From assembly GCA_933822405.4 (NCBI GenBank), contig CAKOGP040002280.1:62001-126000 (forward strand): a stretch of 64,000 nt of DNA, in the 5' to 3' direction. The notes below the pieces were generated by a model. The model was not told the origin of the DNA, did no database searches, and saw only the letters and a program-made list of their open reading frames with translations. The position numbers and the translations under genes are program-made. This document shows positions 31,926 through 42,420 of the stretch, in pieces (positions within the stretch are counted from its first letter, which is position 1; each line of letters starts with the position of its first letter). This DNA is from Cylindrotheca closterium (taxonomy: Eukaryota > Bacillariophyta > Bacillariophyceae > Bacillariales > Bacillariaceae).

Positions 31926-34118
31926 ATGACGATGGAAACACTCACCAGTAGTCCTAACCAAGTCACGCCCCATTCACCCATGGACGATCACTCGCATGCT
32001 TCCACGATGGATCACAGTGCAATCATGACTACGGCTGTCAATGTTGCAGAGTCAAAAGAATTTTGGCCTCCACCTCCACCTGTCTCAGAAGACGATCAGG
32101 TGGTAGGCGAAGTGGACGAAACAACCGTCTACGAAACAGCCTCCACGGACTCGTCGGAAGTGGAAGAAATGTCAATAAAAGAGGAAGATCAGGAAAAGGA
32201 AGAGGACGAATCGCCAGTGCGAAAGGCTCCCGAGGAACCTTCAAAGGCGCCAAAACAGGAGCAGTCGCTCCAAGCAGAGTCTTCGCACAGTAGCTACTTT
32301 CCTGTCATTTCCTTGCACGATTCTCAACACAGCATCGTTTCTGGCCTCACAGCATTCGACCGTAGTGCACATAAGAGCGGCAGCGGTGACAAAGTTGACA
32401 GACTAAGAGAAGAGCTATCCATGCTGAAACTAAATGTGCTGAAAGACGGACATCACTTTTCCAAGGAGGAAATTGTGAATGTGTTGGACAAAATTCAGGA
32501 GGACCTCTGCGGTGGTGGCGGCGGAAAGCCATCCAGTCAGCTGTCTGTGATTTCCAGCGATGGAGAGGATTCCTCCATTGCAGGCTCGGAATATGGGGAT
32601 GACTCTAGTAGTAAAAGACGAAAGAAAAGCAAGTCGCTTCCTCCTGTGGAACGAGGTCGAAAGAAACCTCGCAAACCCAAAAAGAATAAATCCAGGGATG
32701 TTCCACCATCGCCAAAAACTCCAAGGTCTTCTATCAGCAAGAGAGGCAAAAGGTCTTCGGAGGGATCTTCTCGGCGCAAACAACGAACCATTAAGGCACA
32801 ATCGGAGCGATCTTCCAGGTCACTACCAGTGGAGGATGGATTCAACTCGGAAGCCCTCCGCAAGATCCTCAAGGGGGAAGGGACCTCTAAGATGTCAACC
32901 TTGAGAGAAGAGCGGTCCACAGATACCCGATCCACAAAGAGCTCTACCAAGAGCAAAGGGAGAAGCTCGAGTCTCAACCCGAAATCGAGAAGCAACAGTA
33001 TTGCCGCTCCGAAAATGGGTCGCAAACCCCCGGATGCTGTCGCGGCTGACTTTTCGGGACAGCTAAATGATACGCAAGGCTTGAAGAAAGGCAAAGCACC
33101 AAGACGAAAGAGTGCCCCCATGATGGGTGCGGATTTTGATCATCTCGCGGTCCTCCAACAGGCGGCTATCTTCAAGACGGAACTCAACGATGTAGAACAG
33201 CAACAAGAACCGCGACGACGCGAACGAAAACAAAAAGGCAAGGCACCTAGGCGACAAAGTGCCCCAATGATGGGCGCTGACTTTGACGTCTTTGCGGCTA
33301 GGTTCCAAGAAGAAAAGCAACAACAGAAAGAGCAACGGGCTTCTGGGGATGACAAGACCCGGTCCTCGACGGAGAGTGCTAGTATTGCTGGCAGTAGTGT
33401 CAACACGGATAACGAGTCGGCTGCTACCAACAAGAAGAAGAAAAAGAGCAAAAAGATCAAGAGCAGTCGAAGACGAACCATGTCCGCCGTCTACACGGAT
33501 CAATCGGGACAACTCAATCCTATCGATCTGTCGGCACGAACAGAAGGAGAAGATTCGTCTGTGGGTTCCTTTACCAGAAAAAAGAAAAAGAGCCGAAAAC
33601 CAAAGAATCGTCATGCCAGCATGGAAGTGCTCCCGTCCAACTTAAGTCAACCAGTCAAGTTGGAACGGCATCAGACTTTTGATAGCGTTATCAGTCGCTT
33701 GCAACAACAGCAACAAACTCAAGAGACGTCTGTGACTCCAAAGCAAAGTCGACGAGCCAGTATCTCGGATTTTACAAAATTTTCAGAGCACATGACTGTG
33801 GATTCGTTGGAAGAAGAAAAAACCAACAATGATAATAGGAACGAGCTCAACATTTACCATTCGCCCAAGAAGGAAGATCCCGAGGCCAGCGATGATATGA
33901 GTAGCAGGGTGTTGGAGGACGAGAGTGACAGTCCGGTACCACCCGTGACACGATCCAAGCTGGCACAGGCCAAACGAAAGAGTACGCAATTCTTTTCCAA
34001 GGTTGGTTCAGCGGCATCGATTATTACTTCGCCCCGATCCGCTCGACGCAAGAAGAAAACTAGTTTGGGAAAGAGCTCATTGACTATTCCCGGATTGAAT
34101 GGATTGAATTCGGCTTGA
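31926..34118 (+). CDS. Disordered basic/Ser-rich protein with shared SGLT-LRxEL module
   Basis: About 730 residues from the ATG at 31926; the frame also opens at an ATG at 31848 that probably lies in a UTR intron. Most of the protein is low-complexity, rich in Ser, Lys, Arg and Glu. Near 32294-32510 it has an ordered-looking module: Phe-Pro-Val-Ile-Ser, Ile-Val-Ser-Gly-Leu-Thr, then a helix with Leu-Arg-Glu-Glu-Leu and Ser-Lys-Glu-Glu-Ile. Two other proteins here share it (36878-38011 and 43555-47718). An 11-residue-plus unit with SAPMMGADFD occurs twice. Many Arg-Arg-x-Ser and Lys-Lys-Lys-Ser sites suggest phosphorylation and nuclear location. Function unknown. Confidence 0.7.
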   Translation: MTMETLTSSPNQVTPHSPMDDHSHASTMDHSAIMTTAVNVAESKEFWPPPPPVSEDDQVVGEVDETTVYETASTDSSEVEEMSIKEEDQEKEEDESPVRKAPEEPSKAPKQEQSLQAESSHSSYFPVISLHDSQHSIVSGLTAFDRSAHKSGSGDKVDRLREELSMLKLNVLKDGHHFSKEEIVNVLDKIQEDLCGGGGGKPSSQLSVISSDGEDSSIAGSEYGDDSSSKRRKKSKSLPPVERGRKKPRKPKKNKSRDVPPSPKTPRSSISKRGKRSSEGSSRRKQRTIKAQSERSSRSLPVEDGFNSEALRKILKGEGTSKMSTLREERSTDTRSTKSSTKSKGRSSSLNPKSRSNSIAAPKMGRKPPDAVAADFSGQLNDTQGLKKGKAPRRKSAPMMGADFDHLAVLQQAAIFKTELNDVEQQQEPRRRERKQKGKAPRRQSAPMMGADFDVFAARFQEEKQQQKEQRASGDDKTRSSTESASIAGSSVNTDNESAATNKKKKKSKKIKSSRRRTMSAVYTDQSGQLNPIDLSARTEGEDSSVGSFTRKKKKSRKPKNRHASMEVLPSNLSQPVKLERHQTFDSVISRLQQQQQTQETSVTPKQSRRASISDFTKFSEHMTVDSLEEEKTNNDNRNELNIYHSPKKEDPEASDDMSSRVLEDESDSPVPPVTRSKLAQAKRKSTQFFSKVGSAASIITSPRSARRKKKTSLGKSSLTIPGLNGLNSA

Positions 34119-34551
34119 GCCATAGGCTAGAAGGAACTATCTACTGCAGCAGCTTTTGCGCAGGCATACGGATGCTTTGCACTGAACTGCACTGCGTCGG
34201 CTCTCCCCGAACAAAGGGCAGAGCATTACAAACGGGAAGTACACACTTCCAAGAGGATCAGGGGGTGCACTTGCATTGCATGGCATTGGCTCTGCTGGGC
34301 AGAGCTTTACATACTACGGGGAGTAACACACGATGCTATTTTAAAATTCTCCAAGACAAGTAGGGACCGCCAATAGGACCTACCCCTTTGGCGGACTTCC
34401 ATATAATTTCTACTAGATTTCATATATAGACCATATTGCCAATTGATTTTATTGTGTGTATCAAATTGTAGCACAGATGTGTTTTTAATTGTGTGTTGTT
34501 GGACGTATGGAAATTTATAAGTTCTACATGTACTATGTGCAATACTTTTAG
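34119..34551. other. Convergent intergenic region with diverged direct repeat
   Basis: Two related ~58-base segments, about 34186-34244 and 34272-34330, share a GGCAGAGC(A/T)TTACA core. Otherwise 3' UTRs. Confidence 0.4.
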
Positions 34552-35271
34552 CTAGGCAGTTGCCGTCACGGCTGGACAACATGTCCCCGGTTGTAGCTCT
34601 TCCAAGCATTGGACTTTTGATTTCTTATTACTGCCAAATAACTTGCCGAGAGAGGGAAATCGATTTGATTTCATGCGCTTCGTTTGGATTCCTTCCAGAA
34701 CGTGTTGTTGTTGTTGTTGTTGTTCCTGGTAGTCGTGCTGAGTGATCATCATCTCCAGGAGGAGTGGCCGGATGGCTGCGAATCGGTGTTGGATATTGAA
34801 AATAGTACTCTCATTGGTAGTAATTTGACAAGCCGCCAAAGCATAGGTCAGATGGTAGAATAATCGATCAAAATACTCGTCTCGTTCCATCAATCCCAAT
34901 CGGACATGATTTTGAAGGATCGTTCGCTTGCATGCAGCCTGCCTGGTGGATCCACTGGTGCTGCTGCTCACCAATTCCTGCAGACCATCGTCCAAAACCA
35001 ACCATAAGAGTTCCTTTTGCATTTTCACCAAGGCTTTCGCGTTCAAGCCGCTGTAAACTTTTGCAAGGACATCATCATCGGCAACGAGTCCAGCAAAGTA
35101 AATGGACAAGAAATCGAATGATTCCTCTCCACCCAACCATTGCACTACTCGGGAGTTCACCTGGGTATTGATTCGATTGGGCGAATGATTCTTACTTTGC
35201 AAAAGGAAACGAGTCTCATAATCGTTTCTCGTGTACTGGCGAATGAGGACTTTAGATTGTTTGCTGTTCAT
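34552..35271 (-). CDS. Truncated-haemoglobin-like protein with polyQ tail
   Basis: From the Met at 35271 the protein has 239 residues; the frame runs on upstream to 35784 but that part looks like chance coding. Residues ~45-175 fit the truncated globin fold: Leu-Gly-Gly-Glu-Glu start, a Phe-x-x-Leu helix with Tyr-Phe, and Asn-His122-Val-Arg-Leu-Gly-Leu, which matches the proximal-His (F8) motif of truncated globins. A helix with Tyr-Phe-Asp-Arg-Leu and an Arg-Pro-Leu end follow. A polyGln run and a basic tail (~180-220) are extra. It likely binds haem and handles O2 or NO. Similarity is judged by eye and is moderate. Confidence 0.6.
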   Translation of the reverse strand: MNSKQSKVLIRQYTRNDYETRFLLQSKNHSPNRINTQVNSRVVQWLGGEESFDFLSIYFAGLVADDDVLAKVYSGLNAKALVKMQKELLWLVLDDGLQELVSSSTSGSTRQAACKRTILQNHVRLGLMERDEYFDRLFYHLTYALAACQITTNESTIFNIQHRFAAIRPLLLEMMITQHDYQEQQQQQQHVLEGIQTKRMKSNRFPSLGKLFGSNKKSKVQCLEELQPGTCCPAVTATA

Positions 35272-36877
35272 GATTTTTGTTTTTGTTTGGTTTGTGCAAA
35301 TCTTTTGTGAGAAATGTTTCGGCATTTTTGTAGTCGTGGGATCGTGTTGGGTATTTGTCAGTGTCATCTGTAGCCACCGACCTGGGCTGAAACTTACGAC
35401 AGCTGCTATAAAAGTACGAATAGAAGAAATTGAAGTTGGAGGAGTGATCATTTTACAGAGTGGTAACATCGGCGAAACAGCATGCGTGGTGGTACATCTA
35501 AATCGGCCAAAGTTCGGGATATAAGTGTTTGGTGGCATTTTCACTAGGATTGGCCAAAACGTGTTGTTGACAAAGCATGTGAAAATCTGCTCAAGATCAG
35601 CATTATACCCATTGATGACATTGCGGCTCACAAGCATCATCCAGCACAAGAAAGTAAGTCCGAACATCGGAATGGTACTGGTACGTATTGAATCGAAGTA
35701 GAAAGGTTGATATCTTGGATGCCTACAGTAGGTAGCAGCATCGCTAGTAGACATCCGATGGTAGAGAAGAAGCAATAGCGACAAGGTCCGTTTTCCCTAA
35801 TTTTGTATAGTCGACAACAAGGTTAATGCCACATTACATGTTGCAATATCCTTCTATGGTTCGTTGGAATCATGGATGATTGGGTCGGGTGCTGGATGCA
35901 CGAGTCCCTGCCGAACGACGTAGGTAAAAGGTACGAGTACACTGCCCACTGCTACGTTCGGATACCAAACAACAAACTCTGTCTTTACTTGAGGTTCTTT
36001 TGGGTCGCTACCATAAGATATATAAGGGTGCGAGTTTCAATTCATCCAAAATCGTCTTTCGCTTCTTGTGGTACTTTATCGCTCCTTCAGAGGAGACTCG
36101 AATAAGCGGAGAGAGGGAGTGCCCTTTGTACCTGTTACTTTTGGAGAAGTCGCCGAATTGTGCGATGTCTTGTTCGAATTAGCGTTTTGTTTGTAGAACA
36201 CAGCACAGTACCCTGTTACGAGTTTTTTTTCAAAGAAAAACACCCCCTTTTTAAAAGAGACAAATTTTGACGAGACACAAATTGCACGGTCCGTCTGTCA
36301 CCCGTACCATTTCATGCCTTTTTTTAATAAGAGGGAACAAGATATTTTGCGCTATCGCACAATACTCTCTTAAAAGGGTACCCTTACTGCATTATATATG
36401 ATATATATATATCAATGTCGACTCCCAAGATTGTTGGATGCCAGCGCTGTTGAACTGGTGTGTTGTGTGGTTCTGCATGATGTACGTACCGTATGGTACC
36501 AGCAGGTTCAGTAATAGAATAGCCTCATTGGGTGGGACAAAATATTTTGTTTGCAACGGAATTTCTTGGATAAAGCGCCACCATCTTATAAGTTTTACAT
36601 ATATCCCACGAATCGGAAAATCCTCCTTAAACGCAATCGCACAACATTTATGCCAAAGCAACCGGCAGAATAAGCCCTTTGCTGTAATTAAGTGTATGAT
36701 AGAATATTCTTAAAATATTTGTTGACCTGATTTTAAAACCAAACTTTATTGTCACACATTGAAAGAACTCATCATCAACGCCATTTCAAGAAGAGCCAAC
36801 GCCGGCAAATATACCCACTCTTGCCGCTATTATCACCATTGCAACGCCAATAAATCCAGTTGTATACAATACCCTCG
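35272..36877. other. Long divergent intergenic region, no gene seen
   Basis: AT-rich, with T- and A-runs near 36225-36250 and GGTACC-type motifs near 36378 and 36485-36500. Overlapping short ORFs have no features. Confidence 0.45.
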
Positions 36878-38011
36878 ATGCACCGCACAAAAATGCTAGT
36901 GGGAAAGTCCAAAGATACCTCGATAGATTGTGAAGTGCACCTTCTTTCGAGTCTGCAAGAAGACTCCTCAGACAAAGAAGACGCATCGTTTGCGACGTTG
37001 TCTTTCGAATCAATCCTTTCACCAGCGGTCGGTAGTAATTCTGATGCACTCCAATCTTCAATCAGTACCTTCTTCTCTCAAATAAGTGGCATGTCAGATT
37101 TGACTGATGTAAACGAAGCCGATGTGCGGCGCCTCCGAAACGAGATTGCGTCACTTCAAAGCAAAGTGGCTAGCAAAGGTGATGAAATGCCCGTATCGGA
37201 TCTAATCAAATATGTTGAGAGACTTCTGAAGGTCGAAGAGGAGCTTGTCGTGGAAGAAGACAACCTGAAAAATTCACGATCGACTTGTCGGGAAACGATG
37301 GACTCGGCGAGTGAAGATAGTTCTACCTACTCCTTCGAAGAAGAAGATTTTGGTGAATCGCTGGTTGACACTTCTAGCGTCCATCCTATGCAAAAACTGG
37401 TTACCTCGCAGGACATGCAAGACTCCCTTCCCACTCCTCTGGTCGGAAACAAGAAGTCGCTGGGTATGCGAGTAGATGACATGCAAGACTCCACTCCACG
37501 GATTGGAAACACAAGAAAGTCACTACCAAACCATACAACATCAGTCTTATCACAACGTTGGGAGACTGACTGTTCGGACCGTTCCGAGTTTTGCTCGCCA
37601 ATTTTCAGGCAATCAGGAGGAAGCTCCCGTAACGTTCGTTCCACGGCGTGTACCAATGATAGTCTTGGATCAGCTAGCGACCATGGGGTATTGGAACGAT
37701 CCAGGCGATCAGGGGGAAGCTCTCGTAAGATTCGTTCAACAACTTGCACCAATAACAGTCTTGGATCAGCTAGCGACCATGGAGGATTGCAACCAATACC
37801 GTCATCTGTGGGCGGGTTCTCGACACGTTGGGCCCGCAACTCCAGTATGAGACATCTCGAGAAAGATTCATGCTCAGCTTCTGATGCTCTCAATTTTAAG
37901 ACCCCGATCCGCGAATTCCCAACCCAAAATGTGGCAGGAATTTGGAATTCTGGTGACAAAGTAAAAATTTCAAAAAGCAGCTATGGACCTAGAACCTTTT
38001 CAGGTCGCTAG
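36878..38011 (+). CDS. Disordered Ser-rich protein with shared module and 96-bp repeat
   Basis: 377 residues from the ATG at 36878; a Met five codons later (36893) is also possible. Near 37090-37250 it reads Gly-Met-Ser-Asp-Leu-Thr-Asp, then Arg-Arg-Leu-Arg-Asn-Glu-Ile-Ala-Ser-Leu, Lys-Gly-Asp-Glu-Met and a helix. This aligns with the module in the proteins at 31926 and 43555. The middle holds two 32-residue units (SGGSSR, RST, SLGSASDHG) and two related Asp-Met-Gln-Asp-Ser units. No signal or membrane segment. Function unknown. Confidence 0.65.
   Translation: MHRTKMLVGKSKDTSIDCEVHLLSSLQEDSSDKEDASFATLSFESILSPAVGSNSDALQSSISTFFSQISGMSDLTDVNEADVRRLRNEIASLQSKVASKGDEMPVSDLIKYVERLLKVEEELVVEEDNLKNSRSTCRETMDSASEDSSTYSFEEEDFGESLVDTSSVHPMQKLVTSQDMQDSLPTPLVGNKKSLGMRVDDMQDSTPRIGNTRKSLPNHTTSVLSQRWETDCSDRSEFCSPIFRQSGGSSRNVRSTACTNDSLGSASDHGVLERSRRSGGSSRKIRSTTCTNNSLGSASDHGGLQPIPSSVGGFSTRWARNSSMRHLEKDSCSASDALNFKTPIREFPTQNVAGIWNSGDKVKISKSSYGPRTFSGR
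37613..37790 (+). repeat. 96-bp coding tandem repeat, nearly two units
   Basis: Unit 1 is 37613-37708; unit 2 begins at 37709 and stays similar to about 37790. The frame is kept, giving 32-residue protein units. Confidence 0.75.
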
Positions 38012-39877
38012 AGAATAGTTTGCCCATTCCTTGTAAAAAATTCCAAGTTGCTAGGAGGTCGTAGAGGGGCTTCACTACAGAAAACAACATTTGTGTAACG
38101 GCTAAAAAAGAAACCGTTATCAAGTCGATTGAGTCAATTAGTAAGTCGATTGAGTCAATTCCGATTTTGACTCGTGTGATTACCAAAACGAAAAACAAGA
38201 GGTAAGAGGGCGATCTCCTACCATACGACCTTGTTGCGATTACATTTTTAGATAAATTTCCCGGCGATATTATAAATATATACCTAAACTAGACCTCTGC
38301 ATACTCTAAATTGCGAAAGTGGCTAGATTCGATCACAGGGAAGGAAATTCGACCAAGTCAAAGAGAAACCTTAGGAAAGAGAGAAAAAAATAAGCTAGCC
38401 TAGAATCTATTTACCGGCGCAGCACTCCAAAACACCGCCCAAAGTCGATACTAGTTGGTATTTGGACAACTTTGAACTTAGTGCCATGGTGTCTGGGTAC
38501 TGACTCGGCGACTGAGAAGGATTCCTGACACCAAGTTTCATAAACCTGGATTGACCACTGTAGCAGGGTGATTGCCATTGAATCGCTTGCACGTAGAAAT
38601 CACCCATTCCAAGCCCCCCAATCTCATCATACATACCCATGGACGACAACTGTATGTTGGAATGAAGAATTCTGAGGAAATTCGGTCCACACCAATACCA
38701 TTTCCCATTTTGGACCGAATTTCACTGAAAACTCTTCCCATTTTTGTTAGATCATTCTTGATCTAGGCCGAAAAAATGTAAAGAAACCAGAAAATAGAAA
38801 CAATAGGTATCCAAGGGACCTTCTGGTGTATTGTTGAATGTATAGTTGTCTCCAGGGCGGCCACACCGACCCTCATGATGACAGGTGACACGACAGCAGC
38901 AAACATTCGGATTCAAAAATCTCAGCCAATATTCCATAGAAAAAGCAACCGAATGGATCTCCGAGTAGGTATGGTCACTGCGAAGCTTTCCAGCACATGT
39001 TGCATATGAGGCCTTGCCCTCTTGACCTTCTGCTGACCAGATTAAGCAACCCAACAGAACATGTTTGGCGAATTTTGGTAGATTGTAGTGTAATGGAGGC
39101 GAAAGGAATAGTGAATCGCCGCTCCAGCCATAGTCCATCTATCAAACATGCTTGCCATAACATGTTATTCAGTTTTTACTTCTCTGGGCGCCCACACCGG
39201 CTACCCATTGTGATGGACGAATTCCCAACTCAATATTGTCGTGTGAAAATCGTCCTGTAGGAGCCCAGATACCGCACATCAAATGATACCACCGTCTTTC
39301 CTATAACATAATAAGCAACTTCCGAAGAAAATTTGACATCTTTACTGCCTTGCGACTGCGTGGGGTCCCAAATCCATGCAAAAACCGAATTTCAGACCTC
39401 GTTTATGTGTCTTTTGCAGTCATTTCAGAGGTGAAAGGAACAAACTCGTCCATTTCACCTCATACAAACAAGATAGATACGGTCACGACAAAGGCCGCTT
39501 CCAAAATGCAAGAGTTTTCCTCCCGAGGGTGGTGATTTCCTCGGCCTGAAGGCATACCATTGTTGGTGGAAAGAAGAATTGATGTGATTGAAGACGATCT
39601 CAACTGAAGGGCGCATAGAGGTGCGCGAAGAGTTAGACGTCTGATTACGTACGGAAAATACTGGTTCGCGCGCAAATTCTTGCTAAAGTACCAGGCGCCT
39701 CGTTGAATTTTTGCGTGGAACCAAAATGGAACCCAAAAACATCCGAGATTTCTGTTTTTTCCAAAACCACATCAAATTCACGTTGCTTGAAAGCAGAAGC
39801 AGAATGGGATTTTAATCTTGCTACTGCACTGCTTAGCCTACAAAAAGGAATGTAATTCATTGGATCTATTACCAAGC
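38012..39877. other. No confident gene; possible decayed element
   Basis: Apart from the 21-bp repeat at 38122-38160, there are only short ORFs on both strands. The minus ORF 38752-39138 is Cys-rich in its middle but matches nothing I recognise. It could be flanking sequence of the broken Cys-rich gene that follows. Confidence 0.4.
38122..38160. repeat. 21-bp tandem repeat (two units, second incomplete)
   Basis: AAGTCGATTGAGTCAATT occurs at 38122-38139 and 38143-38160, separated by AGT. Confidence 0.8.
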
Positions 39878-40824
39878 CTACGCAACGTTGCCTACATATT
39901 CTTCCAATTCATCCCAGTCTCTACTCACCGGCACACAAGCACCGTCTTCGCCGTCCTCGTCAACATCATCTTCAAAAGATTCAATTTCTTTCATGAAGTC
40001 CATCGCATACAACACCTGTTCTTGGTTCAGTTCTACGCGATCCGTCCGGTTGCCTTCGAAGTAAACCTCGCCATCAAACTCGACAATATAGTTCGCAGTG
40101 TTGACGGTTTTGCCATCTTCTTTCACGAGGTTAACATCCACCACTCGACCAACAGCCGGCTTGTTGTCATCAACTGCCACAGCAACTCGGATACAAAGGT
40201 AGCTCTCCAACATAACAATCAGCTGATGTTCGACCTCTTCCGCCTCCCTCTTTTCATTCTCTCTTCCACGGATCAAATCCTCAAAATCTCTGCTCTGAGC
40301 TTCAATGATTCAATGAAAAATTCGGCAGGAAGCTCCACGTCTTTGCCATTTGTCTGGATCAATAATTTCAGAGCCTCCGCCTCTGATTCTTCTCTGATAC
40401 ATTGGACCGTTTTGGCATTCTCCACCTTCATTTCGCTCTTGATTGCCGTCAATTCAGCTTGGAGTTTTTCGTCAGCTTCGACTTGAGCGTCTTCTGCTGT
40501 GGTCTGTTGGATTTTCCCGACGGTGTCATCGTAGGTTGTCCTTTTTGGGCGGCCGCTTTTGTGTGGTGTGACAGTAGGCATGCAGTATTCGAGGCCGTTG
40601 ATTGATTTCTTCCTGATTCTTGTAGATGTAGCAACAGTGTGGGCTTGGCATTGTTTGTCGTTTGGCAAATCTGGCCGAGGAGGAGCTTTACAACGTTTAC
40701 ACGAGTCACAGGCCGTACACCACTGCTTTCCACTTGCATGGGTACAAAGGTACACTCTTTTCTTCTTGTGATGGGACCGTGGAGGTGTCTCCTTGGCGTT
40801 CCTCTTTCCACGTCGCGTTGCCAT
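39878..40824 (-). pseudogene. Cys-rich/coiled-coil gene broken by an 8-bp duplication
   Basis: The minus ORF 40824-40273 (183 residues) and the ORF ending at 39878 are in different frames. TTCAATGA is tandemly duplicated at 40301-40316 exactly in their overlap; without one unit the two frames join into one ~312-residue protein. The N-terminus is basic with a Cys/His cluster (about eight Cys within 50 residues, including Cys-x-x-Cys), then a Lys/Glu helical region, then a small beta-like domain with Tyr-Ile-Val-Glu-Phe-Asp-Gly, then an acidic end. The Cys cluster may bind zinc. It could be transposon-derived; I cannot name a family. Confidence 0.6.
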
Positions 40825-41261
40825 CGTGAATGATGATGACGAGTCATGAATTTCATCCTCCCTCAGTCAAAAATTGGCGCGAATTAGTTTCAAGCATAGG
40901 GCTGATATCCTCAGCCCAATGCGCTTCTATCTGTCCAATCGGCGTCGTTATGCGACGTCTTCTCAAAATGACCATTTTGGATCTCTATGGTGCTATTTTT
41001 TTGGAAAATGCCAAAATTTGGGTGGAAAGGGTGGGAAATTCGCGGATCGGGGTCTTATTGTAAAGCTGGACCGAGCCAATTCTCGAAGAAAGCAATACTT
41101 GACCAATCTTGGCGACGGCCACTCATTGTCGAAGTCTCATCACTAGTCGGCAAGATAAAGTGAAAGCAAACAATCCCTATAACCCTAACCCTATTAACTT
41201 CAATTTAAAATATCGGCCTATGATACAATGTACCATACTGAACATCACAGACATTGCATCG
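40825..41261. other. Intergenic, no gene seen
   Basis: Includes a short telomere-like stretch (ACCCTAACCCTA) at about 41187-41198 and a near-palindrome AAAATGACCATTTT near 40965. Confidence 0.45.
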
Positions 41262-42035
41262 TTATTTCGTTCGTGCAGCTTCTGCATGAATCATCATGAA
41301 CAAAAACGGAATCAGGTTAAACCCTACAGCAGCATACACCCACATGGGACGAACATAGTCCTCCACTTCATTCCCAAGGAATAGTAATCCGCCCGCATAT
41401 GCCAAGGCAAACCCATAAATGATCCAGGACGCCATGACAAAACCGGGACGACCTTTGGAATCCCGTTTCATTCGATACAGTTTGCCACTGAAAAACATGA
41501 ATGGGGTTGCTAACAAAAAGAGAAAGACTGCAACTGCTCCTGCCAACTGACCATTTTCGCCATCTTCTTTGTCGTCTTCGTTGTCTTTTGTTTGCGACAA
41601 ATAGGTGTACACGCCAGAAGAAATGCCAAAGGCTGTGCCCAGAACCACAAAGGTAATGGATATTCTGGTCAAGATGTTGGAAGGTACAGGTGGGGCCTTT
41701 TTCAAGCGATATGGTGGTGATGTTGGCTGCTGAGCGTCGGCAATCATAATTGGAGCTGTAGCACCGGGAGGATATGGTGCCGATGCTGGATAGGGTTGTT
41801 GTTGTTGTCCTTCCACGTCGGTGGCATACAACCAGGATGGCGCGGACGGTGAAGGATTCACGGGCAAAGCTTGGACCAGTTGGGGGGCTGTATCTGGTGA
41901 TCCGGGTACTACCTCCTTGGCCGTCCTGCTTGTTCCATCCTTGTACTGATTGAAAACGGTCCGAGTGACAGTACCATCAGCATTTGGAACTTCTGTGATT
42001 GTCGACGATTTTGGAAGCCCTTGTTGATTCGACAT
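41262..42035 (-). CDS. Four-helix membrane protein e (HAE family), long N-terminus
   Basis: A 257-residue protein. The first ~120 residues are soluble and Pro-rich, with an Asp-Gly-Thr pattern. Four helices follow: about 122-143, 162-183, 198-220 and 228-250. The first loop is acidic (Asp/Glu-rich). The end reads Pro-Phe-Leu-Phe-Met-Met-Ile-His-Ala-Glu-Ala-Ala-Arg, the family motif. Gly-Arg-Pro before helix 3 and Trp-Ile-Ile-Tyr-Gly in it match the other members. Next to member f on the same strand, so the two are probably tandem duplicates. Function unknown. Confidence 0.75.
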   Translation of the reverse strand: MSNQQGLPKSSTITEVPNADGTVTRTVFNQYKDGTSRTAKEVVPGSPDTAPQLVQALPVNPSPSAPSWLYATDVEGQQQQPYPASAPYPPGATAPIMIADAQQPTSPPYRLKKAPPVPSNILTRISITFVVLGTAFGISSGVYTYLSQTKDNEDDKEDGENGQLAGAVAVFLFLLATPFMFFSGKLYRMKRDSKGRPGFVMASWIIYGFALAYAGGLLFLGNEVEDYVRPMWVYAAVGFNLIPFLFMMIHAEAARTK

Positions 42036-42420
42036 GCTATCGTCCCGTCGTAGTTGTGCGTGATTAAAAAGCGCAAGTTTCCCGTGGTAGTGGTGGTGAG
42101 AAGGTCAAAAGACACAATACGGAGCTATCTTGTTATCAAACACAGTAAGGTTCAGGAGAGGATCCGCAATAACATTTGAATGTTATTGCGGATTCTGAAA
42201 AAAATACATCCTGGAGTCGTGAGTATGGCAGGCGAAGTATGGTATTTAACGCCAAGACACACGCCGACTTCACGACCTTTAAATGTTTCACGGAGATCAT
42301 GACCAACCATCTCACGTTTTTCGTTTTGAAACGATTGGATCTTAAAATTTGGAGTACGAACTGTAAAGACAGAAAAATACAAACCTGTTGTGTATGATAT
42401 GTTTTAGGGTCTGGATCTTG
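42036..42420. other. Intergenic, short inverted repeat
   Basis: ATCCGCAATAACATT at 42162-42176 pairs with AATGTTATTGCGGAT at 42178-42192, a perfect 15-bp inverted repeat with a one-base spacer. It lies between the 3' end of f and the start of e, so it could form a hairpin in the 3' region of f or the upstream region of e. Confidence 0.7.

Noticed and set aside
35272..35784. Upstream extension of the globin-like ORF
   Set aside because: Open but without globin similarity, and the ATG at 35271 gives a protein that begins close to the globin core.
38752..39138. Cys-containing minus ORF as a transposon fragment
   Set aside because: Cys spacing does not fit a transposase zinc domain and no second element feature was found.
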